From contig NC_081861.1 of assembly GCF_963259705.1 (NCBI RefSeq), forward strand, positions 68,863,623 through 68,927,622: a stretch of 64,000 nucleotides of DNA. The letters are read 5' to 3'. The notes beneath the pieces are model-generated. The model searched no databases and was not told the DNA's origin. It worked only from the letters and a program-made list of their open reading frames with translations. This document shows positions 1 through 12,415 of the stretch, in pieces. Each line of letters begins with the position of its first letter. Positions within the stretch are counted from its first letter, which is position 1. This DNA is from Myotis daubentonii. Lineage: Eukaryota; Chordata; Mammalia; Chiroptera; Vespertilionidae. Position numbers and translations under genes: made by a program.

Positions 1-1071
1 AGAAAATTATTTTCAAGGTACTTTTATTTTAAGTGAAGGTTTAAGAAAACAGTGTACATGAAGATCTGTTTATTTCCTGTTCTTCCTTGAGAGGGTAATT
101 CTGTTCTTATTAGAAGTTATCAATTAGTGTTTTAAATGGAAAATGCTATTAAATATAACAGCCACACTTGGATATTTAATAGATTATGTGGAAATATGCA
201 TTTGATGTCTAATATACAGCATTGCAACTGTTTTCTTTTGGTATCCATCATATAGTAAATCAAATTGCTATAGAAAAAAAAATTCAGGCATAAGAGGCAG
301 GAATTCTGAGCCTTATTTGTAAAATGCTTATTTTCTCACAGGTTGCTGGGAAAACAAATAGGATAATATACATGGACATACTTTGTGAATTGCAAAATGC
401 TCTGCAGGTATTTTTCCTAATTCCAGTGCCATGTGAAATCTGCATTATTATTATTTTTTTAAATTCTAGTTAGCATTCTTTATTACAATGGTAGAGAAGA
501 ATACTTTACATTTTCACCAGTCGCCTGGCTTTTCTGGTAAATCAGGTTTGTGTCTATGCCATTTGATCACTGATAGAGGAAAAAGAAGAAAAAATTATCT
601 GTAACTAATAGAATTGTGTGAAGGGGAAAGGGAAAAATAAATAGAGCTAGTTCCAGCCATCTCAGGCATTTTTCAAGAGAGGATCCATTTTTACCCATAA
701 ATAGAATTCTATTTATGTTATATATTTATTCTATTTATGTTATATATTTGTGAACAAATACAAGGGATCAGGAAAAAAAATGTTCTCTGGCTTTATTGTA
801 GTCCTTTTATTTGGCTTCTTAGATAATTTTTCCCTGGGGGAAATTTCAAAGGAATTTGTAATCATTGTAGACATATTTATCCTCTGGGGTAATGTGCACA
901 CATTCTCAAGGTATGAATAAGAAAAATAACACTGGAGATTTTTTAAATTAATATATATTTCAAATATATAACATTATCTTAACTATAATTTAGACCTACC
1001 TATTGAGTTATTTCAGTGAGTAAAGGATAAAATAGTTATAACTTCTAAAACATATGTGTATTTGAACATTT
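1..1071. other. Unique AT-rich DNA, no gene seen
   Basis: AT-rich sequence without long reading frames, splice-flanked exon candidates or a repeat that I recognise. It ends at the target duplication of the L1 that follows. Nothing else is supported here. Confidence 0.6.
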
Positions 1072-1493
1072 GAATTGCTGTCATAGAGTTAGATTCTGCA
1101 GGTCTTCTAAGGGGCTGCTAAACTGGGCAGTCTTAGGCAGCAGAGTCCCGCTCCCTACGCGGACACTCCTGGGCGGCCAGCACAGGCACCGCGGCCACGC
1201 CATCTTGGGAAACAGAGCTGCTTGAGACTATGATCCTGGCCTCAGCACCACCCAGTCTGATCTCAGACGCATACCAGGACCCTGCAGCCACTGGGGACAG
1301 AGACCTGTGACCACAGCTACAGGCCTGCGGACACCAAAAGTTCAGAAATCCCCGCGGCAGATCCATGAGTAACAGAGCCCATCCCCCCTTCCCTCAGGCT
1401 TGTGGGCAGCACCAGAGTAACTAACTGATAGACCCACCCCTTGCTGGGCCTCAGCACTCCAGAAACTTCAGCCTGGAAGTGCATGAGCACCTT

Positions 1494-1687
1494 GGAACTG
1501 ATCCTATGCGCACTGCCAGCTTCTGAGCCCTGGGCTGGAAGCAAATGCACGAACTCCAGGAACTAAGCCTAGGCACACAGCTGGCTTCTGAGCCCTGGGC
1601 TGGGAGCAAACACGGGACCCCAGGAACTGAGCCTAGGCGCACTGCTGGCTTCTCAGCCCTGGGCTGGGAGCAATCGTGCAAACACCA
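1494..1687 (+). repeat. Three tandem 64-65-bp units in the L1 5' region
   Basis: Units begin at 1494, 1559 and 1623, each opening with GGAACT and containing the shared core CAGCCCTGGGCTGG or a close variant; a fourth partial unit starts at 1688. Spacing is 65, 64 and 65 bp. Tandem monomers in the 5' region are known promoter parts of rodent L1 elements. A promoter role here is inference. Confidence 0.8.
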
Positions 1688-2183
1688 GGAATTTGTCCCA
1701 CATATCACAGGCCCAGGGACCCCAATTCTCTGGGCAGGTGGCAGCACCAAGCACCAGTGACTTGACTGTGTTTCTTTTTACCTGCACCTGAGATCCTGAT
1801 TTCCTGTGCATTCATACTAAGAGCCAGTGACACCAATTCCTGGTGCAAGGGCACACAGGGATCCTGATTCTCAAGGCAAGGTTGCGGGAAGCAACAGAGA
1901 CTCTGATACTGGATTCTGGGGAACTCTGACTCCTGGCGCACGCTAAGGTGCTCTGGTTTTCAACATGCTTCAGGGGGGTCTCTGTTTCAGCACAGTGCAG
2001 GCAGGGTCCCTGATTCTAAGGGCACATACGAGGCCCCATTGAGCGCTGACAACACTGACTCTGAGCGAGCCTGGTTCCCACCAACACACAACAACCACAC
2101 ATCTTAGTGTCAGAGCTCTTCAATGACACTAGGGTGGTGGGAGGCTCCCACTGCACACTGCCCAAGCCCACGCAACTCGACCT

Positions 2184-3055
2184 TTGAACCATCGGGAGAT
2201 AATCAGAATGAAGAGACGAAACAACACCCAGAGAAAAGACAATAAGGAGTCACCAAGAAAGGACATTAATGAAGTTGAAGCATGCAACATGACAGAAAAA
2301 GAATTCAGAATAATGGTTGTACAATTCATTCACCGGATGGATGAGAAGATCAACAACCTATGCAAGAATTAGGAAGAAATGAAAAGTGATATAGCTACAA
2401 TCAAAAACACCATGGAAAGTTTCAACAGCAGACTAGAAGAAGCAGAGGACCGAATTAGTGAATTAGAAGATAAGGCAGAGAAACAAGCTCAATCTGAACA
2501 GCAACTGGAGAAAAGAATTAAAAAGCAGGAGGAGAGCCTAAGGGAGCTTCGGGACAACATGAAACGAAGTAACATACACATAATAGGGCTGCAAGAAGGA
2601 CAAGAAGAGCAGTAAGGACTAGAAAATCTATTTGAAGAAATAATATCAGAAAACTTCCCTTATATGGGGAAGAAAAAAGTTACAAAGTACAGAGAGTCCC
2701 AGGCAAGATGAACCCCAAAAGACCCACACCAAGACACGTCATAATAACGATGGCAAATGTACAAGACAAAGACAGAATCTTAAAGGCTGCAAGAGAGAAA
2801 CAGAGAGTTATCTACAAAGGATCCGCCATCAGATTATCAAATGATTTCTCAACAGAAACACATCAGACGAGAAAAGAATGGACAGAAATTTACAAAGTGA
2901 TGCAAAGCAAACGATTGAATCCAAGAATACTCTATCCAGCAAGGCTATCATTCAAAATTGAAGGGGAAATAAGAAGCTTCACAGACAAAAAAAGGCTAAG
3001 GGAGTTTACCACCACCAAGCCAGCAATGCAAGAAATGCTAAAGGGACTGGTGTAA
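2184..3055 (+). pseudogene. L1 ORF1 remnant (RNA-binding chaperone)
   Basis: Encodes the L1 nucleic-acid-binding protein that coats L1 RNA. Pieces seen in order are a basic N-terminus near 2208, the motif ACNMTEKEFRI near 2278, a coiled coil rich in E, K and Q (about 2380-2600), then the central and C-terminal RNA-binding part from about 2708 with NPKRPTPRHVIITMA and the trailing ARLSFKIEGEIRSFTDKKR block. Stops near 2370 and 2613 break the frame into three parts, so no full protein can be made. The last part ends at 3055, followed by a 52-bp gap before the ORF2 start at 3108, the normal L1 arrangement. Confidence 0.92.
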
Positions 3056-3107
3056 AAAGAAGAAATAAAAACCCCAGAAAGAAAACAGCCACAAAAAAAA
3101 AATAGAA

Positions 3108-6100
3108 ATGGCTGCAAACAAGTACCTTTCAATAATAACTTTAAACGTAAATGGACTAAATGGTCCAATCAAAAGACATCGCGTGGCTGAATGGATAAAA
3201 AAACATGACCCATATATTTGCTGTCTACAAGAGACCCACCTCATTAGAAAGGACTCACACAGACTGAAAGTGAAGGGATGGAAAAATATCTTTCAGGCAA
3301 ATGGAAATGAAAAAAACGCTGGGGTAGCAATACTTATATCAGACAAAATAGTCCTCAAAGTGAAGGCCATAACAAGAGATAAGAAAGGCCACTTCATAAT
3401 ACTAAAGGGATCAATACAACAAGAGGATATAACCGTGATAAACATATATGCACCCAATGCAGGAGCACCCACACACATAAGAAAACTCCTGGAAGATATC
3501 AGGGGAGAGAGCGACAACAATACAATCATAGTAGGGGAATTAATACACCACTAACATCACTGTATAAATCCGCTAGACAAAAACTCAGCAAAAAAACAGC
3601 AATCCTAAATGACTCACTAGATCAGATGGACTTAATTGACATCTTCAGAACACTTCAACCCAAAGCCACAAAATATACGTACATCTCAAGTGCTCATGGG
3701 ACATCTTCAAAAATAGACCACGTATTGGGTCACAAACAAAGTCTCCCCAAATTCAAGAAGATTGAAATCATACCAAGCATCTTCTCAGACCACAAGGCCA
3801 TAATATTAGAAATAAACTACAAAAAAACCAACTCAAAGTACTCAAACACTTGGAAGCTGAATAGCACGTTATTAAATATTGATTGGTTTACCAATGAGAT
3901 CAAAGAAGAAATTAAAAACATCCTGGAAACTAATGACAATGAAAACACAACAATCCAAAACCTTTGGGACACAATGAAAGCAGTCCTGAGAGGGAAGTTT
4001 ATAGCTCTACAGGCCTATCTCAACAAACAAGAAAAAATGGTAGTAAATCATCTAAATCTACAGCTCAAAGAATTAGAAAGAGAGCAACAAGAAAAGCCCA
4101 GAGTGAGCAGAAGGAAGGAGACAATAAAGATTAGAGCAGAAATAAATGACATAGAGACCAAAAAAAAAAAATACAGAAAATCAATGAAACCAAGAGCTGG
4201 TTCTTTGAAAGGATAAATAAGATTGACAAACCTCTAGCCAGGCTCACCAAGAAGCAAAGAGAAAAGATCCAAATCAACAAAATCAGAAATGATAGAGGTG
4301 AAATAACAACAGATCCCACAGAAATACAAATGATTGTTAATAAATACTATGGGCAGCTCTACTCCAACAAACTAGAAAACTTGGAGGAAATGAACATATT
4401 CCTAGAAAAATACAACATTCCAAAACTTGATCAGGAAGAATCTAAAAATCTCAACAGGCCAATAACTATGGAAGAAATTGAAGCAGTCATCAAAAAGCTT
4501 CCAGCAAACAAAAGCCCAGGACCAGACGGCTTCACAGGGGAGTTTTACCAAACATTCAAGGAAGAACTAAAACCTATCTTCTTCAGACTACTACAAAAAA
4601 TCCAAGAGGAAGGACCACTTCCAAGCTCATTCTATGAAGCCAGCATCACCCTAATACCAAAACCAGGTTAAGACAACACAATGAAAGAGAATTAAAGGCC
4701 AATATCCCTCATGAACATAGATGCCAAAATCCTCAACAAAATCTTAGCAAATCGGATCCAGCAGTACATCAGAAAGATCATACACCATGACCAAGTAGGA
4801 TTTATCCCAGGGATGCAAGGATGGTACAATATCTGCAAATCAATAAACGTGATACATCACATAAACAAATTGAAACAAAAAAACCACATGGTCATATCAA
4901 TTGATGCAGAAAAAGCGTTTGACAAAATTCAACACCATTTTTGATTAAAACTCTCAGCAAAGTGGGAATTGAAGAATCATACCTCAATATAATAAAACCC
5001 ATATATGACAAACCCACAGCCAACATCATTCTCAATGGACAAAAACTACCACCATTCCCCCTAAGAACAGGAACAAGACAGGGATGCCCACTCTCACCAC
5101 TCCTGTTCGACATAGTACTGGGAGTATTAGCCATTGCAATTAGACAAGAAGAAGAAATAAAAGGCATCCAAATTGGAAAAGAGGAAGTAAAACTGTCCTT
5201 ATTTGCAGATGACATGATATTATACTTAAAAAACCCTAACGCTCCATCAATAAACTATTAGACTTAATAAAAGAATTTGGCAATGTAGCAGGATACAAAA
5301 TTAATGCCAAGAAATCTATGGCATTACTATACACCAATAGTGAATGTGCAGAAAGAGCGACTAAAAAAGCAATCCCATTTACCATCGCACCAAAAAGATT
5401 AAGCTACCTAGGAATAAACTTAACTAAAGAGGTAAAAGACCTCTACTCAGAAAACTACAGGATGTTGAAAAAAGAGATAGAGGAAGACATAAAGAGATGG
5501 AAGCACATGCCATGTTCTTGGATTGGTAGAATCAACATCATTAAAATGTCCATACTGCCCAAAGCAATCTATAAATTCAACGCACTTCCCATTAAAATAC
5601 CAATGGCATATTCACAGACCTAGAACGTACTCTCCAAAAATTCATCTGGAATAAAATACAACCCCGAATAGCTGCAGCGATCCTGAGAAAGAACAAAGTA
5701 GGTGGGATCTCAATACCAGATATCAAGATGTATTACAAAGCCACTGTTCTCAAAACTGCCTGGTACTGGCACAAGAACAGACATATAGATCAATGGAATA
5801 GAATAGAGAGCCCAGAAATCAGCCCCAACCAATACGCTCAATTAATATTTGACAAAGGAGGCAAGAACATACAATGGAGTCAAGATAGTCTCTTCAAAAA
5901 ATGGTGTTGGGAAAATTGGACAGATACATGCAAGAAAATGAAACTGGGCCACCAACTTACACCATACACAAAAATAAACTCAAAATGGATAAAGGACTTA
6001 AATGTATGACGGGAAACCATAAAAATTCTAGAAAAATCCAAAGGCAACAAAATCTCAGATATATGCTGAAGCAATTTCTTCACTGATACAGCTCCTAGGA

Positions 6101-6900
6101 CACTTGAAACTAAAGAGAAAATGAACAAATGGGACTACATCAAAATAAAAAGCTTCTGCACAGCAAAAGAAACCATCAACAAAACAACGAGAAAACCCAC
6201 TGTGTGGGAAAACATATTTGCCAATGTCATATCTGATAACGGCCTAAACTCCAACATTTATAGGGAACTCATGCAACTTAACAAAAGGAAGATAAACAAT
6301 CAATCAAAAAATGGGCAATGATCTAAATAGGCACCTTTCAAAAGAGGACATTCAGAAAGCCAAGAGACATATGAAAATATGCTCAAAGTCACTAATCATC
6401 CGAGAGATGCAAATCAAAACAACAATGAGGTACCATCTCACACCTGTCAGACTGGTGATCATCAATAAATCAACAAAGGACAAGTGTCGGAGAGGATGTG
6501 GAGAAAAAGGAACACTTGTGCACTGCTGGTGGGAATGCAGACTGGTGCAGCCACTATGGAAGACAGTATGGAGTTTCCTCAAAAAACTACAAATGGAACT
6601 CCCATTTGACCCTGTGATCCCACTTCTAGGAATATATCCCAGGAAACCAGAAACACCAATCAGAGAGGATATATGCACCCCTATGTTCATAGCAGCACAA
6701 TTCACCATAGCTAAGAAGTGGAAATAGCTTAAGTGCCCATCTGTAGATGAATGGATTAGAAAACTGTGGTACATCTACACGATGGAATACTATGCTGCTA
6801 TAAAAAAGAAGGAACTCTTAATATTTGCAGCAGCATGGATGGAACTGGAGAGCATTATGTTAAGTGAAATAAGCCAGTCGATGAAGACAAAATACCACAT
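3108..6900 (+). pseudogene. L1 ORF2 remnant (endonuclease and reverse transcriptase)
   Basis: The start at 3108 gives MAANKYLSIITLNVNGLN, the N-terminus of the apurinic-type endonuclease, with the LQETH motif (catalytic Glu) near 3219. The endonuclease frame breaks near 3535, where the expected GDFN active-site motif is altered to GELI. Reverse-transcriptase segments follow, with [14 protein letters not shown] near 4513, [16 protein letters not shown] near 5068 and the catalytic FADD near 5202. The C-terminal cysteine motif (CX3CX7HX4C, around 6487-6540) is preserved. At least seven stops or frameshifts interrupt the chain. The domain order and normal length show a once complete ORF2 of about 1,260 residues. 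Confidence 0.93.
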
Positions 6901-7299
6901 GATGTCACTCATTTCTGGATAATAAATACCATTATAAACTTATGAACAAAAATAGATACAGAGGCAGAGCTGCCTCGAACAGACTGTCAAACTACAGCAG
7001 GAAGGCCGGGGAGGGTGGGAGGGCAGGAGGGGGTGGGTAAGAGATCAACCAAAGGACTTGTATGCATGCATATAAGCATAACCAATGGACATAAGACACT
7101 GGGGGGTAGGGGAGGCCAGGGGATTGTCAAGGGTGGTGGAAAAAAAAAGGAGACATATGTAATACTTTTTGTAATACTTGAAGCAATAAAAAAAAGAATT
7201 GCTGTCATAAATTTAAGAATTTATGTTATAAATCTTTGACATGAACTGTGCTATTCTGAACTCAATTTTTGCTTTGAAGAAGCTCATTTTTCTATTAAA

Positions 7300-7301
<2 letters not shown>

Positions 7302-7344
<43 letters not shown>
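7302..7344. repeat. (TG)n microsatellite
   Basis: About 21 uninterrupted TG dinucleotides. Confidence 0.97.
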
Positions 7345-7346
<2 letters not shown>

Positions 7347-7553
7347 TCTCAAGCAGTAACAGTTTGTGACATATACTCAATTAAACACCTGGGAAAGTAT
7401 TATGGAATGTATATGGCTTTAAACAATCTATGTATAAGTTTGGAAAAATTACTTTAATTTTTTGTCAAATTGAGATTTCAGTTTTCACCTTTTATCCTAA
7501 ATAATTTAATTCTTATTATGTCTCTACCCAAATTAGAGCCTCTGAACTTTATT

Positions 7554-7591
7554 ATTCTATTAATCTAATATATATATTAGATTAATAGAAT
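7554..7591. repeat. Perfect 38-bp AT-rich palindrome
   Basis: Two 19-base arms, ATTCTATTAATCTAATATA and its exact reverse complement, meet without a spacer. The symmetry continues outward for about nine more bases per side with a one-base gap (AACTTTATT on the left, ACATAAAGTT on the right), giving a hairpin-capable region of about 57 bp. It could be a minimal MITE or a cruciform-forming site; the family is unknown. Confidence 0.9.
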
Positions 7592-7923
7592 ACATAAAGT
7601 TTGAATATAGAAGTAAATGCTTTTCAGTTATTAAAAAAGAAAACATTGAAGTGATTTTATTGGCTTGGGATAAGAGATCGGATTCCATATACTCTTTCTT
7701 TTACTTCAACATTGGCTAAAGCTGTAATGTTAACCAAAAGCTTTCACAAAGATTGATTCTTTATTCCTTGAAAGAGACGTCATAGATAAGTGCTCACAAG
7801 GGCAATTGAGTATGCATTTATTATCCTATTCAATTTCATGTCCTGCTTGGGACATTTGAACTTTTTATCAGGAGAAGTGAAGAGGTATTTTCACAGTACC
7901 TTGCACCTTGTAAAATTTCAATA

Positions 7924-8056
7924 TACAAGGTGTCCCAAAAATGAATACACTCTTTAACAGCTGATAGCTCAATTTTAAAAATGAAATGTACTTTAAAAAC
8001 ACTGACTTTGAAATTATTCAAAGTATTTGTATATATATTTTTGGTATACCCTATAT
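7924..8056. mobile_element. Mariner-like MITE, old
   Basis: About 133 bp with related inverted ends: the left end reads TACAAGGTGTCCCAAAAATG and the right end, reverse complemented, reads TATAGGGTATACCAAAAATA. Both sit next to TA, the target duplicated by Tc1/mariner transposases. GGTGTCCCAAAA-type ends are typical of some mammalian mariner derivatives. No transposase is encoded. The ends have diverged, so the copy is old. Confidence 0.55.
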
Positions 8057-9405
8057 TTGTTGAACAAATGTAAAATACTTGCAAATACCTCTAATAAATG
8101 CCTTATATACTATGTCCTACTTCATGACACAGGCGTTCATATTAATCAATGTTTATAAAATTACAGGTATACAAAATAGAAAATATTTCATCTTGACTTT
8201 GATTATGTGATTTCAAGCAATAGCAGGCTATCATGAATATAAGCTTTTAGGGAATGATGGCTGTGTGGTAAGTTGTGGAGTAGAGTGATATGTTTGAGTA
8301 CTGTAAAAGGAAGAGATAATTTGATCATTTTATATCAGTGTGAAAAGTATTGCTGTGTGAGCCATGTCCAAGGTGTGCAGGAACTGGAAGACCAGGGAAA
8401 TCAAATAGAAAAAAAGCCAACTGACAAGTCATTTCTGTATATGTCAGCTGTATTGAAGTATAATTTAAGCATATATTTTTCTAAGACTTTTAAAACAATT
8501 TGATGTTATGATATTCTTACTGACCCATGCCCATCCAAACATCCTCCAGAATCCTTGTATGCTGTTATTTTAACCTTTTCCATTTCTGTTTCTAGTTCTT
8601 CAATAGAAGCTGCCAAATTTGGGGTAGTCACAGTCAATAATGACCCAAGTCTTGTTCCTAGGTCTTAAATGAAAGCATAAGTAAAATAGTTTATTTTTTC
8701 CAAAGTGAATTACCACACATTAACTTATCTTTAAGTTTTTCTTAAAGTTTACCTGATGCTTTTCTGTCAGCTCAAATAGTCATGCTATTGCTTCTCATGG
8801 TTTGATACATCCAGATAAATTGACATTTTTTTCTTGTTCCATTTGATTCTATGTCATTTACATTACCTGAGGGCTAGGCAATAAAGCCAGATAACACACT
8901 GGTACACAGGCTTCCTGAATATGTGTCTTAGAATGACTTAAGAAAGGAGTATCTTCAAGTAGGAAGACTATAAGGCCACATTTTTGCTATAATTTGAAGA
9001 GTGCTATAACTTCTCCCTGTCCTCAAGGACTTCCTGACACACTAAAAAATGGCTCGATCATCACCATTCTGCATGGTGAATGTGTTAAAGCAGTTTTTAG
9101 AATGCTTTAGGTCCTAATGAGTTTCCTGGGTTCAGGAGAACCTTACTAATAATCAAAGACCTAGCTTAAATTCTATTTTCTCTAGGAATGCCTTCTTGAT
9201 TCCTCCAGGAAATTAGGCTTTACCTCAGTTTTAACCTGGCTCCTTGCCCACACTTTAGCTGCAGCATCAGATTAAAGTACTTGTCTTCACAGCAATTAAC
9301 ACAAAAAAGATCAATACATATATATGAACAAATGTTTAAGATATGATTAGGCCAAATGCTTAGGGGAAATATTTTATCTTAAACCCAGAACACCTTAGCT
9401 GCGAA
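8057..9405. other. Unique DNA, no gene seen
   Basis: AT-rich sequence without a credible coding frame. Around 9170-9300 a weak resemblance to the 3' end of an L2-type LINE is possible but too diverged for me to call. Confidence 0.5.
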
Positions 9406-10435
9406 TCCTATCTAATAATAGACAAACATGGTAATTAACCATACCTCCGCTATGCTTCCTATTGACTAATCAGCAGGATATGCAAATTAACTGCCAACAA
9501 AGATGGCGGCCGGCAGCCACACAGCTGAAGCGAGCAGGAGGTTTGCTTGCTCCAGTGATGGAGGAAGCAAAGGTTCCCCACCTGCCGTGGCCCAGCTCTG
9601 AGCTCTGGATGGAAAAATATTGCAATTATAGAAGCTAGACAAACCCCAGATACCTACTTTCAGCCGGCAACAGCCTCAGACCTGGGGCCGGCTCTCAGCT
9701 CCAGTGACAGCTATAGAAGGTAAATAAATCCCAGAAAAAAAAAGAAAAAAAAAAAGAGGCTGGGAGCTTCAGTTGCCCGCCAGCCTGAAAACGGCCCTCA
9801 GCCCCTCACCCAGACTGGCCAGGTACCCCAGTGGGGACCCCCACCCTGAACAGGGTGTGACCAACTGCAAACAGCCATCAACCCCTCATCCAGGCTGGCC
9901 AGGCACCCAAGTGGGACCCTCACCCTTTAGGGCAAACCAGCCGGCCCCCACCCGTGCACCAGGCCTCTATCCTATATAGTAAAAGGGTAATATGCAAACT
10001 GACCCTAACAGCAGAAAGACTGGGAATGACTGGTCACTATGACACACACTGACCACCAGGGGGCAGATGCTCAGTGCAGGAGCTGCCCTCTGGTGGTCAG
10101 TGCGCTCTCACAGGGGGGAGTTCTGCTCAGCCACAAGGCAGGCTGATGGCTGCCAGTACAGCAGTGGTGGTGGGCGCCTCTCCTGCCTCCTCAGCAGCCC
10201 TAAAGATGTCTGACTGCAGCTTAGGTCTGCTCCCCGCTGGTAAGTGGACATCCTCCGAGGGCTGCTGGGCTGCCAGAGGGATGTCTGATTGCCATCTTAG
10301 GCCCAATCCCCCTGGGAGCAGGCCTAAGCCAGCAAGTGGTCACCCCCGAGGGGTCCCAGACTGCGAGAGGGCACAGGCCGGGGTGAGGGACCCCCTACCC
10401 TTGAGTGCACAAATTTTTGTGCACTGTGCCTCTAG
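9406..10435 (+). mobile_element. Composite (dimeric) non-autonomous Helitron
   Basis: The 5' end TCCTATCTAATAATAG follows A at 9405, and the 3' end CTAG (10432-10435) precedes T, matching Helitron insertion between A and T. A 3' hairpin AGTGCACAAA..TTTGTGCACT lies at 10404-10425. The element is two units joined head to tail. Unit one (9406-9969) ends ..GTGCACCAGGCCTCTA without a hairpin or final G. Unit two (9970-10435) starts directly with TCCTATATAGTAAAAGG. The same junction recurs in the element at 36174-37913. Unit one contains a YY1-like AAGATGGCGGCC near 9502 and a poly-A tract near 9735. No RepHel protein is encoded, so movement would depend on an autonomous Helitron elsewhere. Confidence 0.88.
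10404..10425 (+). other. Helitron 3' terminal hairpin
   Basis: A ten-base stem AGTGCACAAA / TTTGTGCACT with a two-base loop, six bases upstream of the CTAG end. This is the palindrome expected to signal termination of Helitron rolling-circle transfer. Confidence 0.85.
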
Positions 10436-10446
10436 TATATAATAAG

Positions 10447-10447
<1 letters not shown>

Positions 10448-10482
<35 letters not shown>
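10448..10482. repeat. (TG)n microsatellite
   Basis: About 17 TG units directly downstream of the Helitron 3' end. Confidence 0.97.
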
Positions 10483-10484
<2 letters not shown>

Positions 10485-12083
10485 AGAATGGGGATTGTGA
10501 GGAGTGAAGGGAATAGAGAGAACTGTGGGAAGGATAGGTAGATAATTCTTCCATTTTTACTTAGAACCTGCCTGAACTAAACCACCTTTGTACACCTGAG
10601 CATCTCCTTTTCTCCTCCATTTTGTACCTTCCTACATTCTCTTCTCATACTTTCATTCATACTCTTGTCTTTATGTAACAAATTTTTCTACATTATGCAG
10701 GATCAATTGTGAACTAGTAATTGCTATTGAAGTGGAGAAGATACAGAAACAGAAACAAATAAACATGGAGAAACAAAAAAGTGTGACAAAATTTAAAGCT
10801 GCAATATTCTGAATTGTAAATATCCATTTACGAAGATTCATTTGTTTAGTAAAGAAGCTATGTTTTAATTTTTCATAAAGTATGACATTAAAATATTTAA
10901 AAAATTTAGTACAAGTGTTACATAAACAAAATTTAAACAGTCATAGTATTGTTCTTGGGTGAAGTCCTGTCACTAAAGAATTCATGGTTTTCTGTTATTC
11001 ACCCATTATAGGGAATTTGATGGTGGGTTATTTTTTTTCTTATTTTTTTAGCAGTTTTTCAGAAGAACAGAGGTGTTTAGGTAGGTTAATATTTTTTGAG
11101 TGACAAATGTCTATGGCTTTATTACTATGTACCCACTACTGTTTTTTTTTTTTTATAGAGCAGTCTGTTCTATGAGATTTCCATTCAATTTTTATGTGTT
11201 TTACTTTATTAAAGATAAAATAATTATAACAGCTTCCCATTTAGGAAATATTTTATGAAATGGTGTTCTGTTATAGACTAGAATATTATAATTTAAAAAA
11301 CTGATATAGACACAAATTGATGATGTTGACTATTACATATAGAAATGAAGAAAAGCACTTATAGGAATGTGTGTAAGAAATAATGAAGCATAACTAAGAT
11401 GAATTTTAATGTTACATAGAAAATGTCAATTCCTGCTATTAAATTTCTCATATATATATTTTGAGGATTTTGATGATATTGCTCTATGGGATACAAACCT
11501 GCACTGTTCTCATCTTAACTGAATTTCTGGTTCCATCAACCTTTTCAGAACAATTTTCAGTGACTGGAGGGATTTTTCTCAAAATTCACACATGGACAGT
11601 AGTGTGTAATTAGTAGAGAACGTGTGCTTCCTCCATAGCTGCTCTTTCAGAACATTTTTTTCATGCTTGTAGTATCAGTCTACCTCATCACATTTTATTA
11701 TCTCATGATTCAGACCATATGGTTCATCATTATGAGTGAATAGCTACCTGTATGGCATGGTGTAAAAAACACTGATATGCTCCTTAGTCTTTATTATGCC
11801 TCCTGTGCATGCTGCCAGTATTCTTGACAATCTCCATTATTGTTGTCCTTATTGTAATTTTGTGCAAACACTTTAAACTTTATTAGCTGCAATGTTTTGA
11901 TATGTATAGTTAGTGTATGTACAGTGAGAGAAGTAAGACTTATTGTTAGGTTCAAGAGATTATTTATATGAAATGCTTAAAATAATCTTACATCACCATA
12001 TGGAGTAAACATGTTAACAACTAATTTTTGTAAAAATATTTATTGATTGATTCTTTAAAACCTTAATTTTTATTGGTCTTTAA
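10483..12083. other. Unique AT-rich DNA
   Basis: No coding frame, splice-flanked exon or recognised repeat. It contains short T runs near 11030 and 11140. Confidence 0.6.
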
Positions 12084-12415
12084 AAAATCTTTATTGTTGA
12101 GAGTATTGCAGATGTCCCCCTCTTTTTACCCTCATTGTACTCTTCCACCAAGACCCCCACCCTACCTTGACCTTTACCACACTACTGTCTGTGTCCATGA
12201 GTAATTGATAAATCCATTTAAGTTCTTTGGTGAATCTCTTCCTGCCCCGCACCCCCCACTTCCCTCTGAGATCCATCAGTCTGTTTGATGTTTCCATGCC
12301 TCTGACTCTATTTTATTAATCAGGGGTTTTTTTCATTAGATTCCTTGTTCATTCATTTTGATTTTTAGATTCAGTTGTTGATAGATATGTATTTATTGCT
12401 ATTTTCTTCTTCTTT

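Larger units (their letters stand above)
1086..7195 (+). mobile_element. Near full-length L1 retrotransposon, inactive
   Basis: Order is 5' untranslated region (1086 to about 2190), ORF1, ORF2, 3' untranslated region (about 6920-7185) and a short A-rich tail. The insertion is bounded by a perfect 14-bp direct repeat GAATTGCTGTCATA at 1072-1085 and 7196-7209, the target-site duplication expected of target-primed reverse transcription. ORF1 and ORF2 both carry several stops and frameshifts, so this copy is dead. The 3' region has the G-rich stretch typical of mammalian L1 (around 7005-7140). The 5' region holds three 65-bp tandem repeats and a GCCATCTT motif near 1198 (a YY1 core read in reverse). 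The element must once have been about 6.1 kb and full length, because the left duplication abuts the start of the 5' region. Confidence 0.93.
7210..7923. other. Unique AT-rich DNA
   Basis: Sequence between the L1 and a MITE, with no coding signal. It contains a TG microsatellite and a palindrome, both listed separately. Confidence 0.6.

Noticed and set aside
9170..9300. L2-like 3' end
   Set aside because: Only scattered words match; too diverged to call by eye.
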